Assembly: GCA_050084985.1 (NCBI GenBank)
Contig: JBITNC010000001.1
Span: 101,246,001 to 101,310,000 of the forward strand
Direction: 5' to 3'
Origin: Nageia nagi
Taxonomy: Eukaryota > Pinophyta
DNA length: 64,000 nt
Shown here: positions 35,371 through 46,870 of the stretch, one piece after another
Layout: every line of letters starts with the position of its first letter
Numbering within the stretch: position 1 is the stretch's first letter
Translations under genes and position numbers: made by a program
The notes under the pieces: model-generated
Told to the model about the DNA's origin: nothing
The model's input: only the letters and a program-made list of their open reading frames with translations
Databases searched by the model: none

Positions 35371-36680
35371 CTTTGGATGTGTCCTGGAGCAATGCAGAAG
35401 ATTCCAGAGGTGTACGCTTAGGCTACTGAATTGTCTTGCTAATATGGACTGAAAAATGCTCTTTTATAGAGGCTGCAAGGAGGGTGAATGTTTGGCACAC
35501 TACATGGGTGCCACCTGTCTGCTTGGTGTTTCTACTCCTGGCTCCTCAATACGTAGCCAAATTTGGATCACAATTTCTAGAGTGCACCAATTTGAATGGG
35601 AGCTTTTTCATAGCCTGAAAACCATGCGCTTGGGTACCTAATGGAGGAACACATCAATCAATTTAACCTTACTAGGGAAAAAATATTTCACATTGAATGG
35701 CTAAATCACTTCACACTAGGGTGCGCCAATTTGGACAAGTTCCTTTTCACTACACAAAAACCTTACACCTCAAACTATCATGCATAAATAATCGAAGGAG
35801 TATGAAATGCACCTTATATCCTAAATACTTAGCCAAATTCTTCAATATGGACCGGTGCACCAATTTAGATGGGTCCTTTTGCACTATTCAAAAATCATGT
35901 GCCTAGATCAATTAGGGAAAATCATGCAGAAAAATGAGGTAATTTTCAGTAAATGGCTTCCAGGATCATGTTTACCCTTTCCTTACCAAAAAAAGGGCTT
36001 TTGACAACTCAAATGTCTTCACAAACCCTTATTTCTCTTGCGCGCACCGATTTGCAGTAGTCCTTTTTCATAGCTTGGAAATGGTGCGACTAGGGAGCCT
36101 TAGAAAAAATGAAATGAAGTGTTAAAAGAAATGCAAGGGGTGACCATCTATTTATAGTTTTGGAAGCTACCACATGTCACCTTTTAATTGGCCAAAGATG
36201 AGGTCAAATGGTTGTGCTAAGATGGAGGGCGCACCTTTTGGTGTGAGTGCTTTTTCATGTTCCAGAATGCATGCGCCTATCAACTTGGTGTGACAAATGA
36301 CTTAGCCAAATTCTCTTCTTAAAATTGACCCGTCAAAGCCTGGGCGCACCATTTTAAGTGTTTTTGTACTCTACATAATCCTTGCGCCTAGAGTCAAACA
36401 CAACTTGCAATCCTTCAAAAATATGGGCACACCAAAAAAAGAAGTCCTTTGCACATCCCAAAAAACATGTGCTTGGGCCAAGGTGAAATTTTACACTTAG
36501 ACAAAAATGCTTGGTCCAGGGTCTAGACGGCTTGTGGCTGGCACACTAAAATTGATGAGTGCTTTTTTGGTTTCCCAAAATTAGGCGCACAACTCCTATG
36601 GCGCTTTTACCAATGCAAGGAAATGAATTGGAAAAAAATGGCATCCAAAAAATGGCTTTCAAGGTGGGGCACGTGAAATC

Positions 36681-37993
36681 TGTTGGGATCTAACAAGACT
36701 ATGTTCAAGTGATAGTACAATAAAATAAATAAATAATAAGTTAATGGCACGACACAACAAAGAGATTTACCCTAGTTCACCCAATTGGGCTACATCCAAC
36801 AAGAAAATGGAGCATCAACTCTTTCAGATTGTATTATCAATGCTTTGTACAATCAAGCAAATATGCCTCTAGATCATACAATGTAAAATCACATGTGCAA
36901 CCACAATACATCCAGTGATCTCCATACAACAACCATCATACAATCTAAATATCACAAATCCATGATATAACCCTCATGCTATACCAGATGAGATATCCAT
37001 AATCTGTACATTAGTGCTACACCACACTCAACACTATACCATGCTCCACGAACCATGATCCATGCACTAAGGCATACAAAATCCATGCATCAACTACTAT
37101 ACCGCAGTCCATAATGCATGATCTAACATGCACTCTCATGCCCAAACCAGGACATACACAATCATCCCATGATGGGATCCATGCATCTACCGCAACATGT
37201 ATGCCATGTTCATATGTGTATCAAGGTTCACATACCATGTCTCCCACACATAGCATACTCACACACAATATGATCTTTCACATTCACATTATGTGATCCA
37301 TCTCAATACCAACACGAACCACGTACTATCCCAGTGTGCCATGCCCAAACCTTGAGCATACTTGATCCTCTCCAGGATACTCCTTCATGCTCTTCCATGC
37401 CCAACCCAAGGAAAAAGCATTGATCCAAAGAATTCTTGATGTTTCCCCAACTACCATATTTATAGGATAAATCCATCCTAAAACCACATAGTAGTATTAC
37501 AATACAATTAGCATAAAACCATGGGCTAAAACCACCCATTACATTTTGTCCAATTGTCTCCTCTTGAAAAACGTAGTTGCAGTCGTAGAAAAACTAGTCT
37601 ACTTGCATAGATCATAACTTCTTATCTAAAACTTTGTTTTGCACATTCTTAGAACCGTTAGAAAGGTCTAGATGTGTAGAATCTACATACAAAATTTAGT
37701 CACATTTGGAGCAGTATAGAACCTTAGTATTTCACCTACACCAAAACGTAGCTGTACAAAATATTTATTTACAAAGGATGAAACACACCCAACAAATTCC
37801 CAATAGTGCCTCACCTTTGCACATGCAAAATTCCCAACACAATGCAAAATAACTTGGCCAAATGCATAAAACAGTGGAGTTGACCCTCTTTTATAGCCTA
37901 CACCCTCATATGGACAAGTGTCACATGCCGATTGATGGAAATGAAGGCCCAATGCATGCTAACACACTTGTTTGGTCCATAGTGGACGTCCCA
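36681..37993 (-). mobile_element. Solo LTR, about 1.3 kb, inside L0
   Basis: Minus-strand ends are TGGGACGTCC.. and ..TTAGATCCCAACA. The target duplication is AAATC (36676-36680) / GAATC (37994-37998), four of five. The minus-strand 3' portion (GGGTGAACTAGGGTAAATCTC) is typical of plant LTR U5 sequence, and a TATA box GGCTATAAAAGAGG lies at about 37897-37885. No internal region is present. Confidence 0.7.
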
Positions 37994-38130
37994 GAATCTT
38001 GACACACAGCCAATTTCGTGCATATTAGGAGTGGGCGCACCATTTTGGGTGAGTGCTTTTGCATGTCCCCAAAAACATGCACTCAAGCTCTTTTTACCAA
38101 AATCTCAAAAAAATGCTAAGTGTTGAAAGC

Positions 38131-38608
38131 CTGGTTTGAAAATCTGCGAGTAATCAGCGAATACTTGCGAGTAACCATGATTCGGAGGCAAAACGAGTAA
38201 TAGGGGGTCATTACTCAGCCCTGGCAGTTTTTGGAGGTTACTCAGCGGTTACTCAGTAGTTACTCAACAATTACTCAGCTACTATCAAAATAGAGCTAAA
38301 AAAACATGAAAAAAGATAGTAAACACCAAAATATGCCTTTTACCTATCTTATTGTGTCTCATTCTTCTCATTCCATTGTGTTAGCTCAGTTTTTTGCTCT
38401 GTAGATCAGTCTGTGAAAGATTCAAAGTTTGAGTATCAATTTGAAGAGCTTTACTGTTAATTTGTAATTTTTTTCATATTTTGAAATGTTCGAGGTTTTT
38501 TTCCCGAGTTTTGATGCCGAGTTTTTACCGAATACTCTCCGAGTTGCCGAGTACTCTCTAAATTTTTCCTAGCCGAGTAGTTCCCGAGTCCGAGTTTTCC
38601 AACCTTGG
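38131..38608. mobile_element. hAT-type MITE, 478 bp, inside L0
   Basis: A perfect 8-bp duplication TTGAAAGC (38123-38130 and 38609-38616) flanks the ends CTGGTTTGAAAATC.. and ..GTTTTCCAACCTTGG. The interior has many short GAGTTACTCAG / CCGAGT repeats in both orientations. It belongs to a different family from the hAT MITE at 10431. Confidence 0.85.
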
Positions 38609-39056
38609 TTGAAAGCACTTCACCTCTTGGGCGCACCTTTTAAGGAGGGCACTTTTTCACTATACAAAATCCATGCGCCCAAATACAAAACTATGCCAAA
38701 TTTCTCAAAAATGACCAGAACTACCTCCGGATAATATGCAATGAAGGGGAATGCCAGTTTTTCAATGAAGAGTGCAGTTTAGACATGAAAAATGCAAGAA
38801 TTGACCATGATATGCACAAAATGAAGTTGGGTGTACCATTTTTGTTGAGTGCAAAAGCACTCCCTCAAAAACATGCACCTAAGGAAACATGATGGTTTTG
38901 GACTTGTCACTTGAATATGCAAATTTTGCCACATTTATCCTTGTTTGGCTTTGAAACTTGTGCATTTAACTTAGAAAATTTTCATGCCTTGTCTTTCAGT
39001 ATGATGAGGGTCCTCAAAAACGCAAAATTTTTGGGGGGTGTTATGCAGGCACAACA

Positions 39057-39840
39057 AATTCTACATTAAGGTAACGCACCAAGATCTAGAGAGGTATGCA
39101 ACTAAATGCGATGCATGTCAACACCATAGAGGTGAAGATATTCCATACCGAATACTATTACAACTTCTGCATGTACAACAACAAAAATGAAAAGAAATCT
39201 ATATTGCATAATTGATGGTCTTCTAGTGTCCACGGAAATGAACAAATAGTTGATTACTTGACAAAGTAGGCATATTCTATTTTGATAAATAAACCAAACT
39301 CTATATTAAAGCTTATGTCAATAATATTCATGATCACCTTTTCACTCGTAACTTTTGAAAAAATTTGTATAAACAAAGAAAATCTTTGGCAAGGAGTTCA
39401 GCATATCATACTCAAGCTGATTGTGTAACAGCGGTTGTAAATAAATGCTTAAAAGAATATTTTCGTATCTTTTCCACTGAAAAATCAAAATTAGTGGCTC
39501 AAATGGTTAAATCTTGCTGAATGTTGGTAAAACACTGCATAACATAATTAATTAATATTAATCCATTCACTAGTCTTTGTGGTTATGAAACCCAACCCTT
39601 GAGGATTACCTTGATACTAACCATGATGAATCCCAACAAACAATGTTGCAACTACAAGAAATTTAGATCTTGCACAAAATAAAAGAAAGTAACAGGACAA
39701 TCAGGACAACAAACATCTCTAGCCATATAAGCAAACATTTCAAAAGAATAGAGGAAAGAATTTAAAATTGCCCCCCTTTTTATTGACTGTTTCAAGCCCA
39801 ACAGACATTTCAATATTGTAGCCAATAAAGTTGCCTTCCT
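39057..39840 (+). pseudogene. Ty3/gypsy integrase remnant, part 2
   Basis: Continues from 11009: YIKVTHQDLERYATKCDACQ (zinc-binding CxxC), then about 39380-39480 SLARSSAYHTQADCVTAVVN, the integrase core end (family [20 protein letters not shown]), then NPFTSLCGYETQPL. It is broken by many stops. It is cut at 39840 by the gag-only retrotransposon and resumes at 45465. Confidence 0.82.
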
Positions 39841-41244
39841 TGTGATGTCCCCTTTGCATAGTTGTAATTAATCTTGGAATCTAATAGGTTCCTCTTGTAA
39901 TATATTTTATTAATGCCTTGTAATTTCATGTTTATGACTTAGGATAGAAGACTTAATGGGTCAATGGACCCCATTGTGAGCCACAAGTGGGACGTCTCCC
40001 TCCCAAGTCTAGATTAGGTATTATTAGTGCACTTGGAGATCCCGATCTTGATTGTGGGAATCCCAAGGTCTGTTGTTACACTGAGATGATGGATGATCAC
40101 TTATATGCTTGCTCCAGCATTAAGGAGGCTCCCCTACCCCCACATTGGCCCAGCCTAACACCTAGACCCCACATTTGCCCCCTTGACCCACGTGGGCATG
40201 CATGGCACTCCTAGGCTCTCACATTGGCACTTAATGCACCCTAGGCCCCCCCGTTGGCATGTTTAACCCTTAGACACCTACATTGGGTATTCCGGGCCCC
40301 CAAGAGGCCAATGTTGGATTAGATGAGCCAGATAATGACTCTTAGGTGAGATTCAGACAGAGCAAGTGTATAAAGAGATATTGGAGCCTCATTACTGGAT
40401 ATACTTAATTATTATTATAATTCATATCATCCAGAGGACAACAAGACTTAGCGGTGCTAAGCAAACCCCTAGGTGCAACATCTAGGAGGGCTTTCAAGCT
40501 GAGGGATCCTGATTGTCTACGGCATTGGCTCAGCACCCTTGCCCACCCGATGGTATTTCAAGGTATAGCTTCTACCTTCAGTGGTTTCCAAGATCATTGG
40601 AGGGCTCCTTCGGTGGAGAGGATTCGGGTTCTGAGGGAGCAATATTGTCCCATGGTTCGCGTATCAATCCAGCAGTAAGCAACATACAGATTGTGCCCTA
40701 GTTGGCTCTTTGGAGGCCAATGTCTAGCTCTGGGAGCTTGGTATTGTATTCTGGCTGGCACTTCGATCTCATATTTATATTGTGCATGCTTGTCTATTGC
40801 CATCGTTGGATTACCATTGCATGTATTTGTGTAGATTGGCCAGACATTGGCATTGTGAGTTTGTGTATATAGTTATCTGCTTGTATTGGCCAGACATTGG
40901 CATTGTGAATTTGTGTATATAGTTATCTACTTGTATTGGCCAGACATTGGCATTGTGAATTTGTGTATATAGTTATTTGCTTGTATTGGTCAGACATTGG
41001 CATTGTGAGTTTGTGTATATAGTTATCTGCTTGTATTGGCTAGACTTTGGCATCTTGGTGTTGTGCACGTTTCATATTGATGCCCTAGCTTAGACCTTGG
41101 CATATTTGCATTGAAATAACTTGAAGTGGATGCCCTAACCCTAACACTACCATATTGGGGGTTTGTGTGATTGTGATTGATGCACTAGGCCTAACGTCAA
41201 GGTGCTTGTAATCAAATTTGCTGATTATTGCTAGAGTCATTACA
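39841..41244 (+). repeat. 5' LTR of the gag-only element
   Basis: 1,404 bp, with TATA box GTGTATAAAGAG at 40369. CCCACATTGG-type short repeats lie at 40130-40310. It contains a 50-bp tandem array at 40835-41040. Confidence 0.92.
40835..41040 (+). repeat. 50-bp tandem array in the 5' LTR
   Basis: ATTGGCCAGACATTGGCATT starts at 40835, 40885 and 40935, and a variant of it at 40985, with a partial unit at 41035. The 3' LTR has only two partial units (about 45193-45265). Confidence 0.9.
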
Positions 41245-41245
41245 G

Positions 41246-41257
41246 TGGTATCAGAGC
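41246..41257 (+). other. Primer-binding site (initiator tRNA-Met)
   Basis: TGGTATCAGAGC one base after the LTR end CATTACA, the standard plant gypsy/copia priming site. Confidence 0.92.
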
Positions 41258-41329
41258 TTGGATCTGGCCAGCCTGTGCATGAGACCCACAGTGCATCATT
41301 ACTACACCAGGTCCAACACTTGAAAAGAG

Positions 41330-43300
41330 ATGACATCTGCTAGGAAAAGCGAAAGATCACATACTGAAGAGATACCTTCTAGGGTCGTCCATGATGAGGA
41401 TCGCCAACAGTGGAGGAATGAGGGAACATTCGAAGAGGAAGAAGAGGTGAAAAAGGGAGAGATCTAGGGCCGCTAGGAGGAGTCTGACCCGATTCAAGAA
41501 TCCACCCTCGAACAGAAGTTTAATGAACTCATTTCAACCATTCATAGCATGACCGTAGTCGTTACCACTATGCAGTGGCAACTAAATAGACACATGGTGG
41601 GTTTGTGAGAAGCCTGAGAGGCAGATTAGCCCCCCATGTCTGCAACAGATGATAGAGAGGAGCCACATGAGGAGGATAGGCTAGATAGGGAGTTGAGTTT
41701 GAAGAGATCCTGTAGTTTGAGAGATAGGGAGTCAATTCACCACGGATCTATGGGGCGAGGTCCCATTCACACCGAGCACCCCAAGGTACAAACCCTCTCC
41801 TAGGGAGTACCTAGAGGAGGACGTTTGCAGGATGGAGGAGTAACCTGTCATCCCCAAGCCGTCCAAACCCATGTTTGTGAAGAAGTCCAGGGAAGAGACG
41901 AAGAATAGCGTTCTTGGCCCATTGGAGCTGAATTAGATTTTCAAGGAGTATTCCATGTTGGATCTGGGTTTGCGAAGAGATGTCAACTTCAACAGCTACC
42001 TGGAGATCTTAGGGTTGAAGGGGGGCATTTCACATGGTTTGCACACTCCTAGCAGTTCGTGGGGTGATAAGAGGAATCTATAGCAGAAGATCAATAAAAT
42101 GCAAGTGCAGATGTACGATGGGAAGCAGATGACAGCTAGAGCATGGTTGCATCAGCTACAAACTTATTTCACCTTAAGCCCTAACATGGTGGAAGAGGAT
42201 GCAATCCATTTTGCATCTTTGCATTTTGAGGGTCATGCCCTAGAGTGGTGGAAGCATGGAGTGATCAGCCAAGGTTATTCGCTCATCACCTCCTTTGATG
42301 AGTTTGTTTGACGATTGGTTAAGAGATTCAACTGAAAGAAGGAAAATGACTACTTCTAAGATTTGACATCAGTGAGACAATAGGGAATAGTGGACAAGTA
42401 CGTGTCACAATTTCAGAAGATTGCAATCATGATTCATCACATTCCTGAGGAGCGGTTGACATTCCTCTTCATCGAGGGTTTGATGGAGCCATTGTAGGGG
42501 ATGGTCAAGGTGTCCTCTCCTAGGAACCTCGATGACGCTATTCAGGACATATATGATCTTGAGTCGACGGTGAAATCCCTCAAGGGAGGGCAGACGCACA
42601 GAGGGCCAGTCACACAAAAGCCTTTTGCTAATAGAGAAGGGCCTAACAAGGCCAAACCCTTCCCCCCACCATGAACAAATCAGTTGGATGCAACCATTCG
42701 AAGGAATCTGAGAGAGGAAGGCAAGTGCTTCTACTGCAAGAAGACTTGGGAGTCGGGACACCATTGTCAAGGAAAAGGGCAGGTGCATTACATAGAGGTG
42801 TTTTCGGAGGATAAGTCGAATGATTCAGACCTGGAGATTGGAGTAGACACCCTAGATCAAGAGGCACCTCGAGCTAAGAGTACATTGGGGAGCATGATCT
42901 CTTTGCTACATGGGATGAAGAAGTACCTCACATTGAAGATTGTGGGGCAAGCAAGAGGATAGGATGTGATGGTCTTAATCGATCCAGGAGCATCCCACAA
43001 CTTCATCGATGCAATCTTTGCAGAACGGAAGAACCTGAAGACCAAGGGGTTTGAGGGATTCAGAGTTTCCAATGCCAATGAGAAACTCACAGTGGTAGAT
43101 CACATCGTTGGGAGGTTTGGTGCGAGATTTCAGAGTTGTACAATGAGGGAGGATTTCTACATCTACCCCTTGAAGGGGCATCCTCACATTATCTTAGGAG
43201 TGTTGTGGCTATTCGATTTGGGTGATATTCACACCAACTATTAGAAACTCTCTATGAGTTTTGAGATTGATGGGAAAACCTACACATTGTAGGGGATTGG
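41330..43300 (+). pseudogene. Gag-protease polyprotein of the gag-only element (broken)
   Basis: It begins MTSARKSERSHTEEIPS at 41330. The capsid part runs 42099-42590: MTARAWLHQLQTYFTLSPNM, then LHFEGHALEWWKH, then YVSQFQKIAIMIHHIPEERL, typical of gypsy Retrotrans_gag. A zinc knuckle CFYCKKTWESGHHC is near 42727-42770. Retropepsin follows, with VLIDPGASHNFID near 42972 and IILGVLWLFDLGDIHTNY near 43190. The catalytic DSG (or DTG) has become DPG, so the protease is probably dead in this copy. Several stops also occur. Confidence 0.85.
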
Positions 43301-43399
43301 AGATGATTGGCAACAAGTGGACAACAAACGGCTGGAGGTGATTGAGTGGTGTCAAAAGGAGGAAGTGGAATATGAGACCACGTTGGGAGAAAAGGAGGC

Positions 43400-43830
43400 C
43401 CGACAGGAGATGAAGGGCAGTGGGGACCTATACCCCATGTTGCAACCTAGAGAGCTTGGAGAGGCTACGTTGGGTCTTAGAGGAGCTAGGCATTCCACGC
43501 ATGGCCTTGGAGGGGATCTCTACCTCACATTGGGTACCTAGGAGATTCACCATCAAATGTTGAGCTTCAAGGAGTCTAAGCATTCCATGTTGAGCCTTGG
43601 AGAGGTTAGGCTTCCCATGTTCACTTTGAAGGGGTTTGAGCACCTAACGGCTGGGATAAGGGGATGTTGGCTCCCCACGTTGGACCTGGAAGTGTTTGTG
43701 CACTTGATGTTGAATCAAGTGGCAATCTGGCACCCCACATTGAGAGGTGAAGGAGTCTTGGGACACATAGGGGATGATTGGGAAGCATGGGACCCCACGT
43801 TGGGCTTGGGGAGGATTGGCTTCATCTAAA
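43400..43830 (+). repeat. Degenerate short-repeat tract after protease
   Basis: Repeated CCCACGTTGGxxCTTGGAG(AG)..GG text occupies the place where RT would start. Similar CCCCACGTTGGCAT motifs occur in the LTRs (about 44460-44640). Confidence 0.6.
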
Positions 43831-44152
43831 GAGCGAGAGATCGACTTGTTTTGACTTATCTATGATTTTCTTAAGGTTCTTGCAGGTACATGTCCACATT
43901 GATACACATACATCTTCATGTGTGCTGACAACTACCATGGAGCAGCTGATGATGAGTGACAGTTATAGCAAACCAGGGTGTTTGCAAGTTACATCGATGC
44001 ATGGGCATGACGCTTCAATAGTCTCCATCATACTGCCATCCTGGATGAAGAATAGTGAAGTTCCATTTCACCTTCACCAACCACTGTTATCAGGACTGAA
44101 GGATTCTTGGAAGACAATATGCTGCAATATTCCACCATTACTTGAGGGTAAG

Positions 44153-44172
44153 CAATTCGAGAGGGGAGGCTT
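44153..44172 (+). other. Polypurine tract
   Basis: CGAGAGGGGAGG lies just before the 3' LTR, as the plus-strand primer site requires. Confidence 0.8.
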
Positions 44173-45464
44173 TGTGATGTCCCCTTTGCATAGTTGTAAT
44201 TAATCTTGGAATCTAATAAGTTACTCTTGTAATATATTTTATTAATGCCTTGTACTTTCATGTTTAATACTTGGGATAGAAGACTTAATGGGTCGATGGA
44301 CCCCATTGTGAGCCTCAAGTGGGACGTCTCCCTCCCAAGTCTAGATTAGGTATTATTAGTGCACTTGGAGATCCCAATCTTGATTGTGGGAATCCCAAGG
44401 TCTGTTGTTACACTAAGATGATGGATGGTCACTTATATGCTTACGCCAATATTGGGGAGGCTCCCATACCCCCACGTTAGCCTAGCATGGCACCTAGACC
44501 CCACATTTTCCCCCTTGACCCATGTGGGCATGCATGGCACTCCTAGGCTCTCACGTTGGCACTTAATGCACCCTAGGCCCCCACGTTGGCATGTCTAACC
44601 CTTAGACACCCATGTTGGATATTCTGGGCCCCCAAGAGGCCAACATTGGATTAGATGAGCCATGTAATGACTCAGGTGAGATCCGGACAGAGAAAGTGTA
44701 TAAAGAGACATTGGAGCCTCATTATTAGATATACCTAATTATTATTATACTTCATATCGTCCAGTGCACAACAAGACTTAGCAGTGCTAAACAATCCCCT
44801 AGGTGCAGCATCTAGGAGGGCTTTCAAGCTAAGGGATATTGTTTTGTCTACGGCATTGGTGTAGCGCCCTTGCCCACCCGGTGGTATTCCGAGGTATAGC
44901 TCCTACCTTCAATGGTTTCCAAGATCAGAGGAGGGCTCCTTTGATGGAGAGGATTTGGGTTCTGAGGGAGAAATATTGTCCCATGGTTCGATTATCGGTC
45001 CAGCAGTGAGCGACATACAGATTGTGCCCTAGTTGGCTCCTTGGAGGCCAACATCCAGCTCTGGGAGCTTGGTATTGTATTGATATTCATTATTGATCAT
45101 ATATATAGCCAGTGGCACTTGGATCTCATATTTATATTGTGCATGCTTGTCTATCGCCATCATTGGATTACCATTGCATGTATTTGTGTAGATTGGCCAA
45201 ACGTTGGCATTGTGAATTTCTGTATATTGTTATTTGCTTGTATTGGCCAAACGTTGGCATCTTGGTGTTGTGCATGTTTCATATTGATACTCTAGCTTAG
45301 ACGTTGGCATATTTGCATTGAAATAACTTGAAGTGGATGCCATAACCCTAACGCTGCCATATTGGGGGTTTATATGATTGTGATTGATGCCCTAGGCCTA
45401 ATGTCAGGGTGCTTGTAATCGAATTTGTTGATTATTGATTGAGGTTGTGTTTTGGATCATTACA
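44173..45464 (+). repeat. 3' LTR of the gag-only element
   Basis: 1,292 bp, the same ends as the 5' LTR. TATA box at 44699. The ends are followed by the TTCCT duplication. Confidence 0.92.
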
Positions 45465-45750
45465 TTCCTCTTCCTGCATTCATATTTTACTTCATGACTC
45501 TTGATTAGAAAACAAAGTGGGTCGTACCATACAAGTTCAAACCAACAAACTAGTTTTAGATGGTGGTCATATTGTATAGAACTAAAAGCCATTTTAGACA
45601 TACACACCAGTAACATACATTCCAGATAGGTCTTAAGGTTTTTTAATTAAGTGAAAGAGTTATTGAGAAGACATATTTGGAAGGTCGGTCAATTATGGAT
45701 AGTCATTCGGCTATCCCTATGTTTTGAGGGAAAAGTAGTCATAAGTTGGG
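45465..45750 (+). pseudogene. Ty3/gypsy remnant, part 3 (pol C-terminus)
   Basis: Protein text in shifting frames reads QVQTNKLVLDGGHIV, KAILDIHTSNIHSR, VKELLRRHIWKVG and SLCFEGKVV. These correspond to the end of gypsy pol (the QxxLPxLDxEG..xPxAILDxR..RS..EYLxKWKxL..DATWE.. pattern near the chromodomain). It directly continues part 2 across the TTCCT duplication. Confidence 0.7.
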
Positions 45751-45789
45751 GAAGAGATGTTATAGGTATAATTGGTCATTAATATTATT

Positions 45790-46870
45790 ATCTAATAATG
45801 GCATTATAGATGAAGTTTGCTTCCCAAGCTCGCATTTGTAAGGGATATGGAGCTCTTTCCCTACTCGAGGGGAGTTGCTTCAAAGCTCACTTTGGAAGCA
45901 TCCCAGTTCGAATGAAGATCTTTGATACCTTGGTTAAGCCAACTATTACTTACGGTTCAAAGATATGGGGTCCCAATCTTGGTCTAACTAAAGGGTTTCG
46001 TGTTGAACAAGTATAGACACTTTTTCTTCGAAGGTTTATACGGTGCAAATGCATGGTCCGTCACTCCATTATCCTTGCAGAGTTTAGAGCTTCACCTATT
46101 CGGTTGGAGATTATCTCGAAGATCATTACCTATCTTCGTAGGCTTTGTACTTTGGCAGATACCCCTTCCGAGTGTAGAAGGTACCCATATCTTGCTTTAT
46201 GCTCTTCAATAGCCCTTTCTTTGAGTCTTAGGAGGAGACAAAGGGGGTGGTATTCTGACGTATCTATACTTCTAGAAAGTATTCAGATTCATATTGACAA
46301 ACTTCCTTCGTACTCCTTTGGAGTTCCTCAACCACCATCACAGAATAAGAAGGCAAAGATACTTCGTGAGATCCAGAAAGACATCACTCTCCATTATATA
46401 CTTTGCACTTGGATCTATCCCATTACCCTCCTCTCCCCCAAGCTATCCTTTTATCATGAGCATTATCTCCATATCCAAGATGGTCAAATAGTGCCTCCTC
46501 AATACCTCCAGCAATTTATGATACATGGTATACAAGTCTCCATTGGGCAACTTTGAGTATGCTCCCATCAGCTTCAAGTTGAACCAGATCACCATATATC
46601 GAAAGACGAGCGAATATGTATGTTTTGTTCCCTAAGAGAAGTAGAAACTCTGCATCATTTTAGTTTCCATTGTTCGATATACTATGAGATTAGAGGCAGA
46701 TTTTATTGTCTCTTCAAGACTGACTCTATATAAACATTTTTCAGTTATAAGAAGCAACGTTGTCTCAGAATTTACATTAGAGAAGTAATCCATTTTCGTT
46801 CGCAGCAAAGCTCTCATCTAATTGCCTCTCATCCACCACAATCTTGACTTATCACAAACTGCTTCACTAG
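45790..46870 (+). pseudogene. LINE 3' fragment (RT C-terminal region)
   Basis: Reads FDTLVKPTITYGSKIWGPNL (about 45930-45990), then LRRFIRCKCMVRHSIILAEF, a 167-codon frame (46053-46556), then ERICMFCSLREVETLHHFSF (about 46611-46670), the Cys/His block found after the RT of plant L1-like and jockey-like elements. RT catalytic motifs lie upstream of what is preserved. It is 5'-truncated and broken by stops. Confidence 0.78.

Larger units (their letters stand above)
35440..39038 (-). repeat. L0 hairpin-repeat array and promoter region
   Basis: Units contain GGGCGCACC..TTTTGCA..ATGCGCCC. In a clear case GGCGCA is at 36229-36234 and TGCGCC at 36273-36278. Others lie near 35695, 35850, 36048, 36340, 36425, 38033, 38630 and 38825. 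Minus-strand TATA boxes lie at 35461-35468 and 36148-36156. Two later insertions interrupt it (36681-37993 and 38131-38608). Confidence 0.75.
11010..39056 (-). mobile_element. L0: outermost TG..CA element of the nested block (subfamily A)
   Basis: On the plus strand the ends are TGTTGGTATG.. and ..GGCACAACA, with target duplication AATTT (11005-11009) / AATTC (39057-39061), four of five bases matching. It splits a gypsy integrase codon series cleanly, which supports both ends independently. Read on the minus strand the order is terminal palindrome, hairpin-repeat array, TATA boxes, long ORF, then a second TATA about 0.9 kb before the 3' end. Removing L1, a solo LTR and a hAT MITE leaves about 6.9 kb. 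There are no terminal direct repeats and no pol. Best reading: a giant solo LTR that carries a gene. Confidence 0.8.
39841..45464 (+). mobile_element. Complete LTR retrotransposon with gag and protease only (TR-GAG type)
   Basis: Two LTRs (39841-41244 and 44173-45464) start TGTGATGTCCCC and end CATTACA, flanked by a perfect 5-bp duplication TTCCT (39836-39840 and 45465-45469). It has a primer-binding site for initiator tRNA-Met, a gag-protease region, a purine-rich tract and no RT, RNase H or integrase. Such elements depend on a relative's enzymes. The last codons before the 3' LTR (LEGKQFERGG) look like the end of a gypsy pol, suggesting an internal deletion origin. Confidence 0.92.

Noticed and set aside
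43317-44203. Open frames after the gag-only element's protease as coding sequence
   Set aside because: They are built from short CACGTTGG-type repeats and lack RT motifs. Only the last residues resemble a pol end.
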